Positions 9,316 through 18,414 of a DNA stretch of 64,000 bases are shown here, piece by piece. The position numbers and the translations under genes were made by a program. The DNA comes from Streptantibioticus cattleyicolor NRRL 8057 = DSM 46488 (GTDB lineage: Bacteria; Actinomycetota; Actinomycetes; Streptomycetales; Streptomycetaceae), in assembly GCF_000240165.1 (NCBI RefSeq), contig NC_017586.1, positions 3,286,001 to 3,350,000 of the forward strand. The letters run 5' to 3'. Each line of letters opens with the position of its first letter. The first letter of the stretch is position 1. The notes beneath the pieces are model-generated. The model did no database searches. It saw only the letters and a list, made by a program, of their open reading frames with translations, and was not told where the DNA came from.

Positions 9316-10001
9316 CGCTGCCCACCTCCGCCCTTCACGACGTCCTGGTCCTTGGCTGCCGTCTGTGGGACGGATGTCGCCTCCGCCCGGTTCCTTCCCC
9401 CCGGTGGGCTGCCGTTATCCCCTCGCCCGCTCCTCAAGTGGGTGAGGAGCGGCAGCAGCCTGGCCCGGCCACGGGCGCACCGGCTCTTGACGGTGCCCGG
9501 CGGCACCCCGAGCACCTCCGCGGCCTCGGCGACCGGGTAACCCTGCATGTCCACCAGCACCAGCGCGGCCCGCTGGTCGGGCGGGAGGGCGCCCAGGGCG
9601 CGGATCAGCTCGCGGTGGAGCTCGTCGCGTTCCGCGGGGGCCTCCGCGGACTCATGCGGTTCGAGGAGCGTGTCGAAGCGCTCCTCGTCGGGAACGGGTG
9701 CCGTGCGCCGGGCGGCGGACTTACGGGCGCGGTCCAGGCAGGCGTTGACGGTGATCCGGTGCAGCCACGTGGTGACCGCCGACTGCCCGCGGAAGGTGTG
9801 GGCCGCGCGGAACGCCGAGACCAGCGCGTCCTGCACCGCGTCCGCCGCCTCCTCCGGATCGCCGAGGGTGCGCAGCGCCACCGCCCACAACCGGTCCCGG
9901 TGGCGGCGCACCAGCTCACCGAAGGCATCCGGCTCCCCCGCGACATGGCGGGCCAGGAGTGCGGCGTCGTCGGCACTTTCCGTGGGGTTGCCCCGGGTCA
10001 C
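9312..10001 (-). CDS. sigM: ECF RNA polymerase sigma factor SigM
   Basis: Extracytoplasmic-function sigma factor. Region 2 is DAVQDALVSAFRAAHTFRGQSAVTTWLHRI (promoter -10 recognition and core binding). Region 4 is LPPDQRAALVLVDMQGYPVAEAAEVLGVPPGTVKSRCARGRARL, a clear -35-recognition helix-turn-helix. I chose GTG 10001, preceded by GGGAG at six bases; the frame stays open to 10046. A C-terminal Gly/Pro/Gln-rich tail follows region 4. The identification as SigM rests on the conserved position upstream of an anti-sigma factor and trxBA in Streptomyces. Confidence 0.88.
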   Translation of the reverse strand: MTRGNPTESADDAALLARHVAGEPDAFGELVRRHRDRLWAVALRTLGDPEEAADAVQDALVSAFRAAHTFRGQSAVTTWLHRITVNACLDRARKSAARRTAPVPDEERFDTLLEPHESAEAPAERDELHRELIRALGALPPDQRAALVLVDMQGYPVAEAAEVLGVPPGTVKSRCARGRARLLPLLTHLRSGRGDNGSPPGGRNRAEATSVPQTAAKDQDVVKGGGGQR

Positions 10002-10124
10002 GTCGTTCTCCCGCGCGAGGGTGGCCGCGGCCACCGTCCAAGCCATGGCGACCGGCCACCGTGGCGGCCGGTCGTGCCACCGTAGGCGTTCCGGGGCCCC
10101 GCCGTCACCGGGCCGTGCCGCTTG

Positions 10125-11846
10125 TCACTGACCGGTGAACGAGACCTCGGTGATGCCCTGCTTGTAACCGGGCTTGGAGTAGTTGTCCTGCCCGAAGTAG
10201 GGCATGGCGGTCAGCCAGATCACCAGGTAACGCGCCTGCGCCGGCTGACCGAGCTGGAACTTGGCCGTGTTGTCGCTGGTCTGGACGGTGCCCAGCTTCC
10301 GCATGGAGGACATCGACGCCGCGGAGGAGTATTCGTCGGAGGCGTAGAGCGACACCGTGGTGTGGTCGCCGCCGAACTTCAGGCCGATCTCCGCCCCGGT
10401 CACCTTCTGCGTGGAGCCGAGGTCGTAGATGAGGCCGACGCCCTTCTTGACCGAGGGCTGGAGCTCCGGGCCGTCGTCGAAGCTGTGGCTGTGCCAGTAG
10501 GTGTCCGGCTTGCCGTCGTAGGTGGCCCGGGCGTCGCCCTCGTCCTGGAAGGTGCCGTCCGGCGCGTACTCCAGGGCCCCCACGATCGGCAGCGGCTTGC
10601 CGGTGCGTTTGGCGGCGGTGCCGCCACCGCCGCTGTGCGTGGTGGGCTTCTGGTTCTGGGAGTTGGTGGTGGGCGCGCCGTTGTCGCGGTTCATCAGGGT
10701 GTCGGCGATCTGCCAACTCCCCAGCCCCAGCGCGGCGATGAGCAGCGCGGCCACCCCCCACTTCACGGCGGTGCCCGTGCGCCCGGGCAGGGCGGGCGGC
10801 GGCGGGGCCGCGGGAACCGGCCGGGCCTGCTGCGGCTGGGCCGGCCGCGCGGGCGGCTGACGGTAGCCGACCTGCGGGAACGGCGGGGCCTGCGGCTCCG
10901 GCGGCCGGATCTTGGGCAGCCCGGCGACCGCCTTGGCCAGCTCCTCCGGGGTGGTGACCGGCTTCTCCTGGCGCGACGGCGTCGCCCCGTCGTTGACCAG
11001 GGCGCGCATGGCGATGTCGGACAGGCCGCGGTGCACGCCCGCCCGTACCTGGTCGGGGGCGACCAGCCCGAGGCCCTTGGGGAGGCCGGTGAGCCCGTGG
11101 GCGTCGTCCGGATAGGGCCAGCGGGCGGTCAGCGCGGCGTAGAGCAGGGCGCCGATGGCCTCGGTGTCGGTGCGCTTGGGGCGGTCGGACTCCACGCCGC
11201 GCAGCGCGGCGGCGACCGCCAGGCCGCGGATGCGGTACTGGCCGGTCTCGGTGCGCAGCACGGCGCCCGGGTTGAGCCGCAGATGCGCCAGGCCCTCGCG
11301 GTGCGCCACCGCCATCGCCTGGGAGAGCTGGCTGACCAACTGGTAGGCCTCGTGCGGCTCCATCGGACCGGCGGCGAGCAGCGGGGTGAGTTCGGTGGCG
11401 TCGGGGAGCCATTCGTGGACGACGTAGACCAGGTCGTTCTCCTCGACCGCGTCGAGGACCTGGACGAAGCGGGGGTCGCCGAGGAGGGCCGCGGAACGGG
11501 CGGCGGCCAGCACGTTGCGGGCCCGGGGGCTGTCCGCGGGCATGACGTGGACGCCGACCGCGCGGCGCAGCTTCTCGTCGACGGCCCGCCAGCTGCTGAA
11601 GCCGGCGGCCTGGGTGAGACATTCCTCCAGCCGGTACCGCCGGGCGAGTTTGTGACCGCTGTGGAGCTCCGGCGGTTCGGTGGTGGGTGTGGCCTCGGCG
11701 CCCTCCTCGGGGTCGCTCCGGTCAGCGTCCTGCGCTCCGCTCTGGGCCGTCGCCCCGTCGACCGTGGCCCCGCCCGCGCCGGCGGTGAGCGGCGGCGCGC
11801 CGCTCTCGTTGGCCACGTCGACGGCAGCCGTGCTCCGCTCCGCCAC
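10125..11846 (-). CDS. Membrane-anchored pseudokinase with extracellular beta-sandwich domain
   Basis: This protein has a Ser/Thr-kinase-like cytoplasmic domain (about residues 60-290) without the catalytic residues: the HRDLKPxN loop reads AHLRLNPGAVL, DFG reads IRG, and the VAIK lysine is replaced in RRAVGVHVMP. It probably acts as a binding scaffold. A Pro-rich linker, one membrane segment (about 355-375, WGVAALLIAALGLGSWQIA) and a C-terminal region with a YDGKPDTYWHS motif typical of discoidin-like carbohydrate-binding folds follow. It lies directly downstream of murJ. In mycobacteria MviN is fused to a pseudokinase and an extracellular domain, so this looks like the split equivalent. GTG 11846 follows AGGAA by seven bases; the frame stays open to 11981. 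Confidence 0.85.
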   Translation of the reverse strand: MAERSTAAVDVANESGAPPLTAGAGGATVDGATAQSGAQDADRSDPEEGAEATPTTEPPELHSGHKLARRYRLEECLTQAAGFSSWRAVDEKLRRAVGVHVMPADSPRARNVLAAARSAALLGDPRFVQVLDAVEENDLVYVVHEWLPDATELTPLLAAGPMEPHEAYQLVSQLSQAMAVAHREGLAHLRLNPGAVLRTETGQYRIRGLAVAAALRGVESDRPKRTDTEAIGALLYAALTARWPYPDDAHGLTGLPKGLGLVAPDQVRAGVHRGLSDIAMRALVNDGATPSRQEKPVTTPEELAKAVAGLPKIRPPEPQAPPFPQVGYRQPPARPAQPQQARPVPAAPPPPALPGRTGTAVKWGVAALLIAALGLGSWQIADTLMNRDNGAPTTNSQNQKPTTHSGGGGTAAKRTGKPLPIVGALEYAPDGTFQDEGDARATYDGKPDTYWHSHSFDDGPELQPSVKKGVGLIYDLGSTQKVTGAEIGLKFGGDHTTVSLYASDEYSSAASMSSMRKLGTVQTSDNTAKFQLGQPAQARYLVIWLTAMPYFGQDNYSKPGYKQGITEVSFTGQ

Positions 11847-11994
11847 CGTCGTTCCTGCCTCCCCATCCGTTGCACCGCTCCGGCTTCGGAGAGCCGACTC
11901 CGAAGCCAAGGACAATTGTGCCCACAGTCCGCCGCTATGCACGACACGCAGCGAGCTGCGATGGTTGCCCGTGCCCCGCACGGGCGGCCGGAAA

Positions 11995-14172
11995 TCAGCG
12001 GCCGAGCCGGCCGCGCACCATACCCACCATCGCTGTCATCTCCTCGATCCGCATCCGCCGGGCCGCCACGTAGAAGACGACCAGCAGCACGATCCCGCCA
12101 CCGACCACCGACGCCAGCGAACCGACGGCCCCGTCGCCGAGCACCGCCGTGACCCCGTAGGAGGCCGCCCAGCCCAGCGCCGCGGCCGGCACGCTCGCCC
12201 CGATCAGCCGGGCGTAGGTGCGCCGGACCCGGGCCCCGTCGAGGTCGCCGCCGAGCCGCCGGCGCAGCCGCTTGACCGCCACCCCGACGCCGATCGCGTA
12301 CGCCAGACCGTACGAGGCGGCCATGCCGGTCACCGCCCAGCGGGCCGGCAGCACCACGTAGCACAGCGCCGAGGCGGAGGCGTTGACCGCGGCGACGATC
12401 ACCGTGTTGTAGAACGGCGTCCGGGTGTCCTCGTAGGCGTAGAAACCGCGCAGCACCACGTACTGGATGGAGAACGGGATCAGGCCGAGGGCGAACGCCA
12501 TCAGCACGTAGCCGATGTTGTGGGCGCCGGAGCCGGAGCCGGAGTACATCAGGGTGGACAGCGGGACGCCGAGCGCCAGGAAGGCGAAGGCGCACGGCAC
12601 GATGGCCACCGCCGAGGTGCGCAGGCCGTAGGAGATGTCGTCGCGGACGGCGGCGGCGTCACCGTCGGAGGCCGCCCGGGCGATCCGCGGCAGGACCGCG
12701 GTCATCACCGAGACGGTGATGATGGCCTGCGGCATCTGCCACAGCTGGAGCGAGTAGTTGTAGGCGGTGATGCCGGTGCCCAGGTGGCCCTGGGCGTTGG
12801 CGGTGACGCCCGCCGCGGTGGCCAGCCGGGTGACCACCAGCAGACCGGCCTGGTTGGCGAGGACGAACAGGAACGTCCACTTGGCGAGCTTGGCCGCGTG
12901 CCCCAGGCCATGGCCGCGCCAGTCGAACCGGGGCCGGATGCGCAGCCCCGACTCGCGCAGGTACGGGATCATCGCCAGCGCCTGCACCATCAGCCCCAGC
13001 AGGGTGCCGATGCCCAGCAGCCGGACGCCCTCCGGGGGGATGGACGCCGGGTCCATGCCGGAGCTGCGGGCGCTGCCGTAGACCCAGATGAACGCGCCGA
13101 AGGCGGCGATGATCACGACGTTGTTGAGGACCGGGGTCCACATCATCGCGCCGAAGCGGCCCCGGGCGTTGAGGATCTGCCCGATGACGACGTGCACGCC
13201 CATGAAGAACATGATCGGCAGGCAGTAACGGGTGAAGGCCACCGTGACGTTGATGGTCGCCGGGTCGGTGGCCCCCGACATCATCTTCACCAGGAGCGGC
13301 GCGGCGGCCACCATCACCGTGGTGACCGCGGCCAGGCCGACCACGACGAGGGTCAGCAGCCGGTTGGCGTACGCCTCGCCGCCGTCCTCGTCCTCCTTCA
13401 TGGACTTCACCAGCTGCGGGATGAAGACCGCGTTGAGCGCGCCGCCGCCGACGAGGATGTAGATCATCGTCGGCAGGGTGTTGGCCACCTGGTAGCTGTC
13501 GTTGAGGGTGGAGACGCCGATGGCGCCGGCCACCACCAGGTTGCGCAGGAAGCCGGTGATCCGGGAGACGAGGGTGCCGGCCGCCATCAGCGCGCTCGAC
13601 TTCAGCAGGGCGCTCGCCTTGCCGCCGGTGCGGGCCGCCGCGGGGGCCTCGGGCTCGGCCGGCTCGGGCTCCTCGGGCTGCTGGACGTACGGCTGCTGCG
13701 GGGGCGCGTACGGCTGCTCGGCGGCGTACGGCTCGGTCGACGGATCTCCGGGGTAGTCGTACCCCGGCGCGCGGGCGGCCGAGGCGGGTTCGTCGCGGAA
13801 GAAGTGGGCGTACGGGTCGTCGGCTGCCGGGGCACCGGGGACCGGCGGGAGGTACTGGGTGGCCGCGGCGTCCTCGCCCTCGGGGGCCACGGAGGCGTGC
13901 GGCAGGTACTGGGTGGCCGCGTCGTCGCCGTAGGGCTGCTGCGGGGCCGGATAGGCCGGCGCCCCGAATCCGCCGCCGTACCCCGGCTCCGCGGGCCGTC
14001 CCTGACCACCGTACGCGTCGTGCTGCTGGGCGTACGGGTCGTGGGCGTACGGCGATGCCGGGCGGGGCCCGGGGGTCGAGCGGGGCTCGGGCGGAGGCGG
14101 CGGGGAACCGGCGCGGGCGTCGTCGTAGGACGCCGCCCGGTCCTGCTCTCCGTCGTACGGCGCGTTCGTCAC
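11995..14172 (-). CDS. murJ: Lipid II flippase MurJ (MviN)
   Basis: MurJ moves lipid-linked peptidoglycan precursor across the membrane. The first 185 residues are a disordered cytoplasmic tail rich in Pro, Tyr and Gln (repeats of PYAQQ and ATQYLP types). The remaining 540 residues hold about fourteen hydrophobic helices of the MOP-superfamily fold, beginning LKSSALMAAGTLVSRITGFLRN. The GTG start has GGTGGGG close upstream. It is cotranscribed with the pseudokinase and probably with the DUF6049-type gene, suggesting a cell-wall assembly unit. Confidence 0.94.
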   Translation of the reverse strand: MTNAPYDGEQDRAASYDDARAGSPPPPPEPRSTPGPRPASPYAHDPYAQQHDAYGGQGRPAEPGYGGGFGAPAYPAPQQPYGDDAATQYLPHASVAPEGEDAAATQYLPPVPGAPAADDPYAHFFRDEPASAARAPGYDYPGDPSTEPYAAEQPYAPPQQPYVQQPEEPEPAEPEAPAAARTGGKASALLKSSALMAAGTLVSRITGFLRNLVVAGAIGVSTLNDSYQVANTLPTMIYILVGGGALNAVFIPQLVKSMKEDEDGGEAYANRLLTLVVVGLAAVTTVMVAAAPLLVKMMSGATDPATINVTVAFTRYCLPIMFFMGVHVVIGQILNARGRFGAMMWTPVLNNVVIIAAFGAFIWVYGSARSSGMDPASIPPEGVRLLGIGTLLGLMVQALAMIPYLRESGLRIRPRFDWRGHGLGHAAKLAKWTFLFVLANQAGLLVVTRLATAAGVTANAQGHLGTGITAYNYSLQLWQMPQAIITVSVMTAVLPRIARAASDGDAAAVRDDISYGLRTSAVAIVPCAFAFLALGVPLSTLMYSGSGSGAHNIGYVLMAFALGLIPFSIQYVVLRGFYAYEDTRTPFYNTVIVAAVNASASALCYVVLPARWAVTGMAASYGLAYAIGVGVAVKRLRRRLGGDLDGARVRRTYARLIGASVPAAALGWAASYGVTAVLGDGAVGSLASVVGGGIVLLVVFYVAARRMRIEEMTAMVGMVRGRLGR

Positions 14173-14212
14173 TGCCCCACCTTATTGTCCGCGGCCCAGG
14201 ACCTGCCCCTGG

Positions 14213-16633
14213 CTATCTGTCCACCTTCTCACCCGGCTCCGAGGGGCCGGCCTCACCGGCCGCGGTGTCCGGCGCCGGGTCACCCGGCTGCTCCGGCCGC
14301 GTCGGCTCGTCCCCCGCGGCGTCGTCCGGGGCCGGTGCCGGGGCGTCCCCGGTGGCCGGGGCGTCGCCGCCGCCCTCCTCCTCGGCCCGGCGCTGTGCCA
14401 GCCGCTTGCGCTGCCGGTACATCCGGACGCCGGCCAGCACCAGCAGCAGCAGGCCGCCGGCGATCACCAGCATCACGGTGTCGGTGATCGAGGTCACGTT
14501 CACCTGGAAGACCATGGCCTCGCCGTAGGGGGCGCCGTCCCTGGTGTACAGCTGGGCGGAGATCCACGCCTTGCCGTTGGCGCGGGCCGTGGTGGCGAAC
14601 TTCAGCGAACGGTTGTGGCCGCCGTCGATGTCCACGTTCTGCGGCTTGCCGACCGAGAGCCGGTTGGGCTGGGCGGAGGTCAGCCGCAGCTCCAGCCCGG
14701 TGACCTGCTGGGCCAGGCTGTTCTGCACGGTGACCGGGATTATGGCGCTGCGCCCGGAGAGGGTGATCGAGTCCTTGTCGCTGATGCGCACGTCCTGCCG
14801 CAGATCGCTCAGGTACGCCGAGACGTCGTTGCGGAACGCCGCCGCCTGCGCGCCCGCACCGCGCCACTGGGTGGACATCGCCCGCAGCACCGCGTTGCCG
14901 AACGGCGTGGTGACCCGGTCCTTGCGGGAGAGGATCACCTCGAAGCCGTCCAGGGACTCCTGGACGGACTGGATCTGCTGGAAGGCGTCGGTGCCCAGCT
15001 CCTGGCCGCGCAGCGCGCCGGGGTAGGAGTCGCCGCCGGGCACCGAGCGGTTGGCACCGGGGTCGGGGGTGGCCGCGGCGGCGGCGCCGAGGCCGGCCGG
15101 CTCCACCCAGGTGCCCGAGCGCAGCGCGCCGATGGCCGCCGCCATCGCCTGGGCCTGGCCGGTGGTGGGCATGCGCTGCGGGGCGACCACGATGCTGCGC
15201 TGCCGCTGCGGCTCCTGCTCGGTGATCATCAGCGACTGGGCGAGGAACCGCTGCACGGCCGAGGTGACCGAGCCGGCACGCGTCATATCACCGGTGAACG
15301 CCTTGGACAGTCCGGCGTCGGCCACGACCGCGGTGGTGCCGCCGCCGATCGGCCGGGCGGCGGTCGGGGTGTAGTTGAGCTCCGTCTCGTGCAGGCTGTC
15401 GCTGCGGGCGATCACCTTGTCGGCGCCGGCCGCGGTCGCCACCCCGATGATCGAGGGGTCCACGGCGCCCTCCGCCGGCCAGGCGAAGTCGGTACGCGGG
15501 GTCACCCCCAGCACGGTCTGCACCGTCACCGAGGCGAGGTCCGTGGCGGCCTTGAGGTGGCCGATGGTGCCGGAGACGTCCTTGCCGTGGTGGGCGATGG
15601 CGGCGATGTCGGGGTCGCCGAAGGGGAGCGCCACCACCTCGTGGCCCTTGACCGCGGTCTGCAGCTCGTCCAGCCAGCGCTTGGCGTAGTCGCTGCCGGT
15701 GCCGGGCGTGGTCCGCTTGGGGTCGCCGTCCGCACCGAGCACCCGGTAGGGCTTGGTCATGGCGTCCACCGAGGCCAGCAGGTCGGGGTCGACCACCCAG
15801 GTGACCGGGAGGTCCTTGCCGAGCGAGACCAGCTCGTCCAGCCGTCCGCCGGGGGCCAGCTCCGAGGCGAGGTCGTCGTCGCGGAAGAGCGGCGCCTGCT
15901 GGTTGTCGCCGGGCGGGCGGATGTCCAGGTGCGGCCGGTCGATCAGCGGCCACAGGAAGGCTGTGCCGGTCTTCTGGCCGCCGCCTTGCGCGTACCAGGG
16001 CAGGAAGGTGCGCTCGATGCCGAGGACGTGGTCGTAGCCGGTGTCCCGGGTGGTCCCGGAGGCGGTGACGCCGAGCTGGTAGACACCGTCGCTCCCCAGC
16101 CCGAGCGCGCTCACCGGCACCGAGAGGGTGAACGGGACGCTGACGCCGGCCGGGATGTCGGCCAGCTTCGTGGTGTGTCCGGACACCTCGGGGCCGTCGG
16201 CGCCGGGGTTGAAGTCGTCGTCGGAGGAGGTGTCGGTGATGGCGCTGCGGCTGCCGAGCGGCCCCCCGCCGCCGACCCGGACGCCCACGTGGCCGCCGGT
16301 GATGGTCTCGTCGCCGGTGTTGGCGACGGTGCCGGAGATCTGGAGGGTGTCGCTCTTGCCCGGAACGGCGGGGGCGAGGGAGTCGATGGAGACGGCCGCC
16401 GCCGAGCCGTGGGCGGACTCGGTGCGCGACGGCGCCGCCTGCGCCCGGGAGGCGCCCGGGAGCTGCGCCGGCAGGGCCAGCAGGGCGGCCCCGAGCAGGA
16501 GCGCGGCGACCCGGCGCAGCCGACCACGGCGGACCGGCGGACGGGGGGCCGGGCCGGAGCGGGCGGCGGTGTTACCGGCGGGCAGGCAGGCGGGGAGAGA
16601 AGTGGTTCCCGGGTGCTTCGCCGCATCGCGCAC
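14213..16633 (-). CDS. Large secreted/membrane-anchored DUF6049-type protein
   Basis: A product of about 800 residues with an Arg-rich N-terminus followed by a signal-like hydrophobic stretch (VAALLLGAALLALPAQLPGA). It continues as a long extracellular region with Ig-like CARDB-type strands at its start (SLAPAVPGKSDTLQISGTV). One C-terminal membrane segment (MLVIAGGLLLLVLAGVRMYR) precedes an acidic Pro/Ala-rich tail. It is found next to murJ throughout actinobacteria, suggesting an envelope role; no catalytic motif is visible. The start is uncertain: the frame is open to 16732 and I chose GTG 16633 as the one placing the signal segment nearest the N-terminus. Confidence 0.8.
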   Translation of the reverse strand: MRDAAKHPGTTSLPACLPAGNTAARSGPAPRPPVRRGRLRRVAALLLGAALLALPAQLPGASRAQAAPSRTESAHGSAAAVSIDSLAPAVPGKSDTLQISGTVANTGDETITGGHVGVRVGGGGPLGSRSAITDTSSDDDFNPGADGPEVSGHTTKLADIPAGVSVPFTLSVPVSALGLGSDGVYQLGVTASGTTRDTGYDHVLGIERTFLPWYAQGGGQKTGTAFLWPLIDRPHLDIRPPGDNQQAPLFRDDDLASELAPGGRLDELVSLGKDLPVTWVVDPDLLASVDAMTKPYRVLGADGDPKRTTPGTGSDYAKRWLDELQTAVKGHEVVALPFGDPDIAAIAHHGKDVSGTIGHLKAATDLASVTVQTVLGVTPRTDFAWPAEGAVDPSIIGVATAAGADKVIARSDSLHETELNYTPTAARPIGGGTTAVVADAGLSKAFTGDMTRAGSVTSAVQRFLAQSLMITEQEPQRQRSIVVAPQRMPTTGQAQAMAAAIGALRSGTWVEPAGLGAAAAATPDPGANRSVPGGDSYPGALRGQELGTDAFQQIQSVQESLDGFEVILSRKDRVTTPFGNAVLRAMSTQWRGAGAQAAAFRNDVSAYLSDLRQDVRISDKDSITLSGRSAIIPVTVQNSLAQQVTGLELRLTSAQPNRLSVGKPQNVDIDGGHNRSLKFATTARANGKAWISAQLYTRDGAPYGEAMVFQVNVTSITDTVMLVIAGGLLLLVLAGVRMYRQRKRLAQRRAEEEGGGDAPATGDAPAPAPDDAAGDEPTRPEQPGDPAPDTAAGEAGPSEPGEKVDR

Positions 16634-16836
16634 GCGCTCGTCCGTCCGTCCCTCGTCGCCATCGGAAACTGCGTCCTGGCATGGTAACGATGGGCGCTGG
16701 GGCAAAGTGCTGCGGAGCCGGTACAAGATCACATCGGCGGTCGCCGTACGGGACGGCCGCCGCGGGCCCCCCGGGGGCGGCCCCTCGGGACGCAGTCGCG
16801 CGCCGGCGCGCCAGGGGCCACGTATTCTGTTCTGTT

Positions 16837-18315
16837 GTGCCGAACCCCACCAATGACCAGCAGACCGTGGCCCCCGCCGAAGCGAGCGCGCTCAACCAGG
16901 TGCAGCGCCGTGCCGTCGGCGAGCTGCTGAGAGTCTCGCCCGTCGCCGACGACCTGGGCCGCCGCTTCGAGCAGGCCGGCTTCCGGCTCGCGCTGGTGGG
17001 CGGCTCGGTACGCGACGCGCTGCTGGGCCGGCTCGGCAACGACCTGGACTTCACCACCGACGCCCGCCCCGAGCAGGTCCTGAAGATCCTACGGGGCTGG
17101 GCGGACGCGGTCTGGGAGGTCGGCATCGCGTTCGGCACCGTGGGCTGCCGCAAGGCCGACGCGGCCGGCAACGACTTCCAGATCGAGGTGACCACCTACC
17201 GCTCGGAGGCGTACGACCGCGACTCCCGCAAGCCCGAGGTCTCCTACGGCGACACCATCGAGGAAGACCTGGTGCGCCGGGACTTCACGGTCAACGCGAT
17301 GGCCGTCTCGCTCCCCGGGATTGAGTTCGTGGACCCCCACAACGGTCTCGAGGACCTGGCCCGCCGGGTGCTGCGGACCCCGGGCACCCCGCAGGAGTCC
17401 TTCTCCGACGACCCGCTGCGCATGATGCGCGCCGCCCGCTTCGCCGCCCAGCTCGACTTCGACGTGGCCCCCGAGGTGGTGGCCGCGATGACCGAGATGG
17501 CTGACCGGATCTCGATCGTGTCGGCCGAACGGGTCCGCGACGAGCTGAACAAGCTGGTCTGCGGCGCCTACCCGCGCAAGGGCCTTCAGCTCCTGGTCGA
17601 CACCGGGCTGGCCGACCGCGTCCTGCCCGAGCTGCCCGCGCTGCGTCTGGAACGCGACGAGCACCACCGGCACAAGGACGTCTACGAGCACACCCTGACC
17701 GTCCTGGAGCAGGCGATCGCGCTGGAGGAGTCCGGCCCCGACCCGGTGCTGCGGCTGGCCGCGCTGCTGCACGACATCGGCAAGCCCAAGACCCGGCGTT
17801 TCGAGCCGGACGGCCGGGTCTCCTTCCATCACCACGAGGTGGTGGGCGCCAAGCTGACCAAGGCGCGGATGACCAAGCTCAAGTACCCCAACGACGAGGT
17901 CAAGGCCGTCTCCCGGTTGGTCGAGCTGCATCTGCGGTTCCACGGGTACGGCAGCGGCGAGTGGACCGACTCGGCGGTGCGCCGTTACGTACGCGACGCC
18001 GGCCCGCTCCTGGAGCGGCTGCACAAGCTCACCCGCTCCGACTGCACCACCCGCAACAAGAAGAAGGCCGCGGCGCTGGCCCGTACCTACGACTCCCTGG
18101 AAGCGCGCATCGCGCAGCTGAAGGAGCAGGAGGAGCTGGACGCCATCCGTCCCGACCTCGACGGCAACGAGATCATGGAGATCCTCGGCGTCCCGGCCGG
18201 CCCCGTCGTCGGCAAGGCCTACAAGCACCTGCTGGAACTGCGCCTGGAGAACGGTCCGATGGCGCACGACGAGGCGGTGGCGGCGCTCAAGGAGTGGTGG
18301 GCCGGCCAGCGGTAG
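16837..18315 (+). CDS. cca: CCA-adding tRNA nucleotidyltransferase with HD domain
   Basis: Adds or repairs the 3' CCA end of tRNAs. The N-terminal nucleotidyltransferase domain has LVGGSVRDALLGRLGNDLDFTT (G-G-S/x-R-D and D-x-D metal ligands, about residues 46-67) and RRDFTVNAMAV. The HD domain is seen in LAALLHDIGKPKT. The GTG at 16837 lies only 8 bases after a TATTCT -10-like hexamer (16823-16828), with no ribosome site, so the transcript may be leaderless. Divergent from the DUF6049-type gene, conserved next to murJ. 492 residues. Confidence 0.93.
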   Translation: MPNPTNDQQTVAPAEASALNQVQRRAVGELLRVSPVADDLGRRFEQAGFRLALVGGSVRDALLGRLGNDLDFTTDARPEQVLKILRGWADAVWEVGIAFGTVGCRKADAAGNDFQIEVTTYRSEAYDRDSRKPEVSYGDTIEEDLVRRDFTVNAMAVSLPGIEFVDPHNGLEDLARRVLRTPGTPQESFSDDPLRMMRAARFAAQLDFDVAPEVVAAMTEMADRISIVSAERVRDELNKLVCGAYPRKGLQLLVDTGLADRVLPELPALRLERDEHHRHKDVYEHTLTVLEQAIALEESGPDPVLRLAALLHDIGKPKTRRFEPDGRVSFHHHEVVGAKLTKARMTKLKYPNDEVKAVSRLVELHLRFHGYGSGEWTDSAVRRYVRDAGPLLERLHKLTRSDCTTRNKKKAAALARTYDSLEARIAQLKEQEELDAIRPDLDGNEIMEILGVPAGPVVGKAYKHLLELRLENGPMAHDEAVAALKEWWAGQR

Positions 18316-18322
18316 GCGGCCG

Positions 18323-18358
18323 GACGCTGCCGTGTTTCACGTGAAACACGGCAGCGTC
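18323..18358. terminator. Perfect 36-bp palindrome between convergent genes, centred on parS
   Basis: Bases 18323-18340 are the exact reverse complement of 18341-18358, with parS site 7 at the centre. As RNA it would form an 18-bp hairpin on either strand, so it could end transcription of both the CCA gene and the MFS gene while also binding ParB. Confidence 0.75.
18334..18347 (+). promoter_or_regulatory. parS site 7
   Basis: Exact match at the centre of the 36-bp palindrome; first of three parS copies within 76 bases. Confidence 0.95.
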
Positions 18359-18361
18359 GCC

Positions 18362-18375
18362 GTTTCACGTGAAAC
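18362..18375 (+). promoter_or_regulatory. parS site 8
   Basis: Exact match 14 bases after site 7, between the CCA gene and the MFS gene. Confidence 0.95.
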
Positions 18376-18395
18376 AGCGCGGGGAGATGGCGGCG

Positions 18396-18409
18396 GTTTC
18401 ACGTGAAAC
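18396..18409 (+). promoter_or_regulatory. parS site 9
   Basis: Exact match five bases beyond the MFS gene stop codon. With sites 7 and 8 it makes the densest parS cluster in the window. Confidence 0.95.
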
Positions 18410-18414
18410 ACACC

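Noticed and set aside
9011-9325. A second small minus-strand frame at the anti-sigma gene start
   Set aside because: Overlaps the anti-sigma coding region in another phase with no motif; only the zinc-motif frame is credible.
11680-14487. Long plus-strand frame across the pseudokinase-murJ boundary
   Set aside because: Composition is typical of antisense GC-rich frames, and murJ is unmistakable on the other strand.
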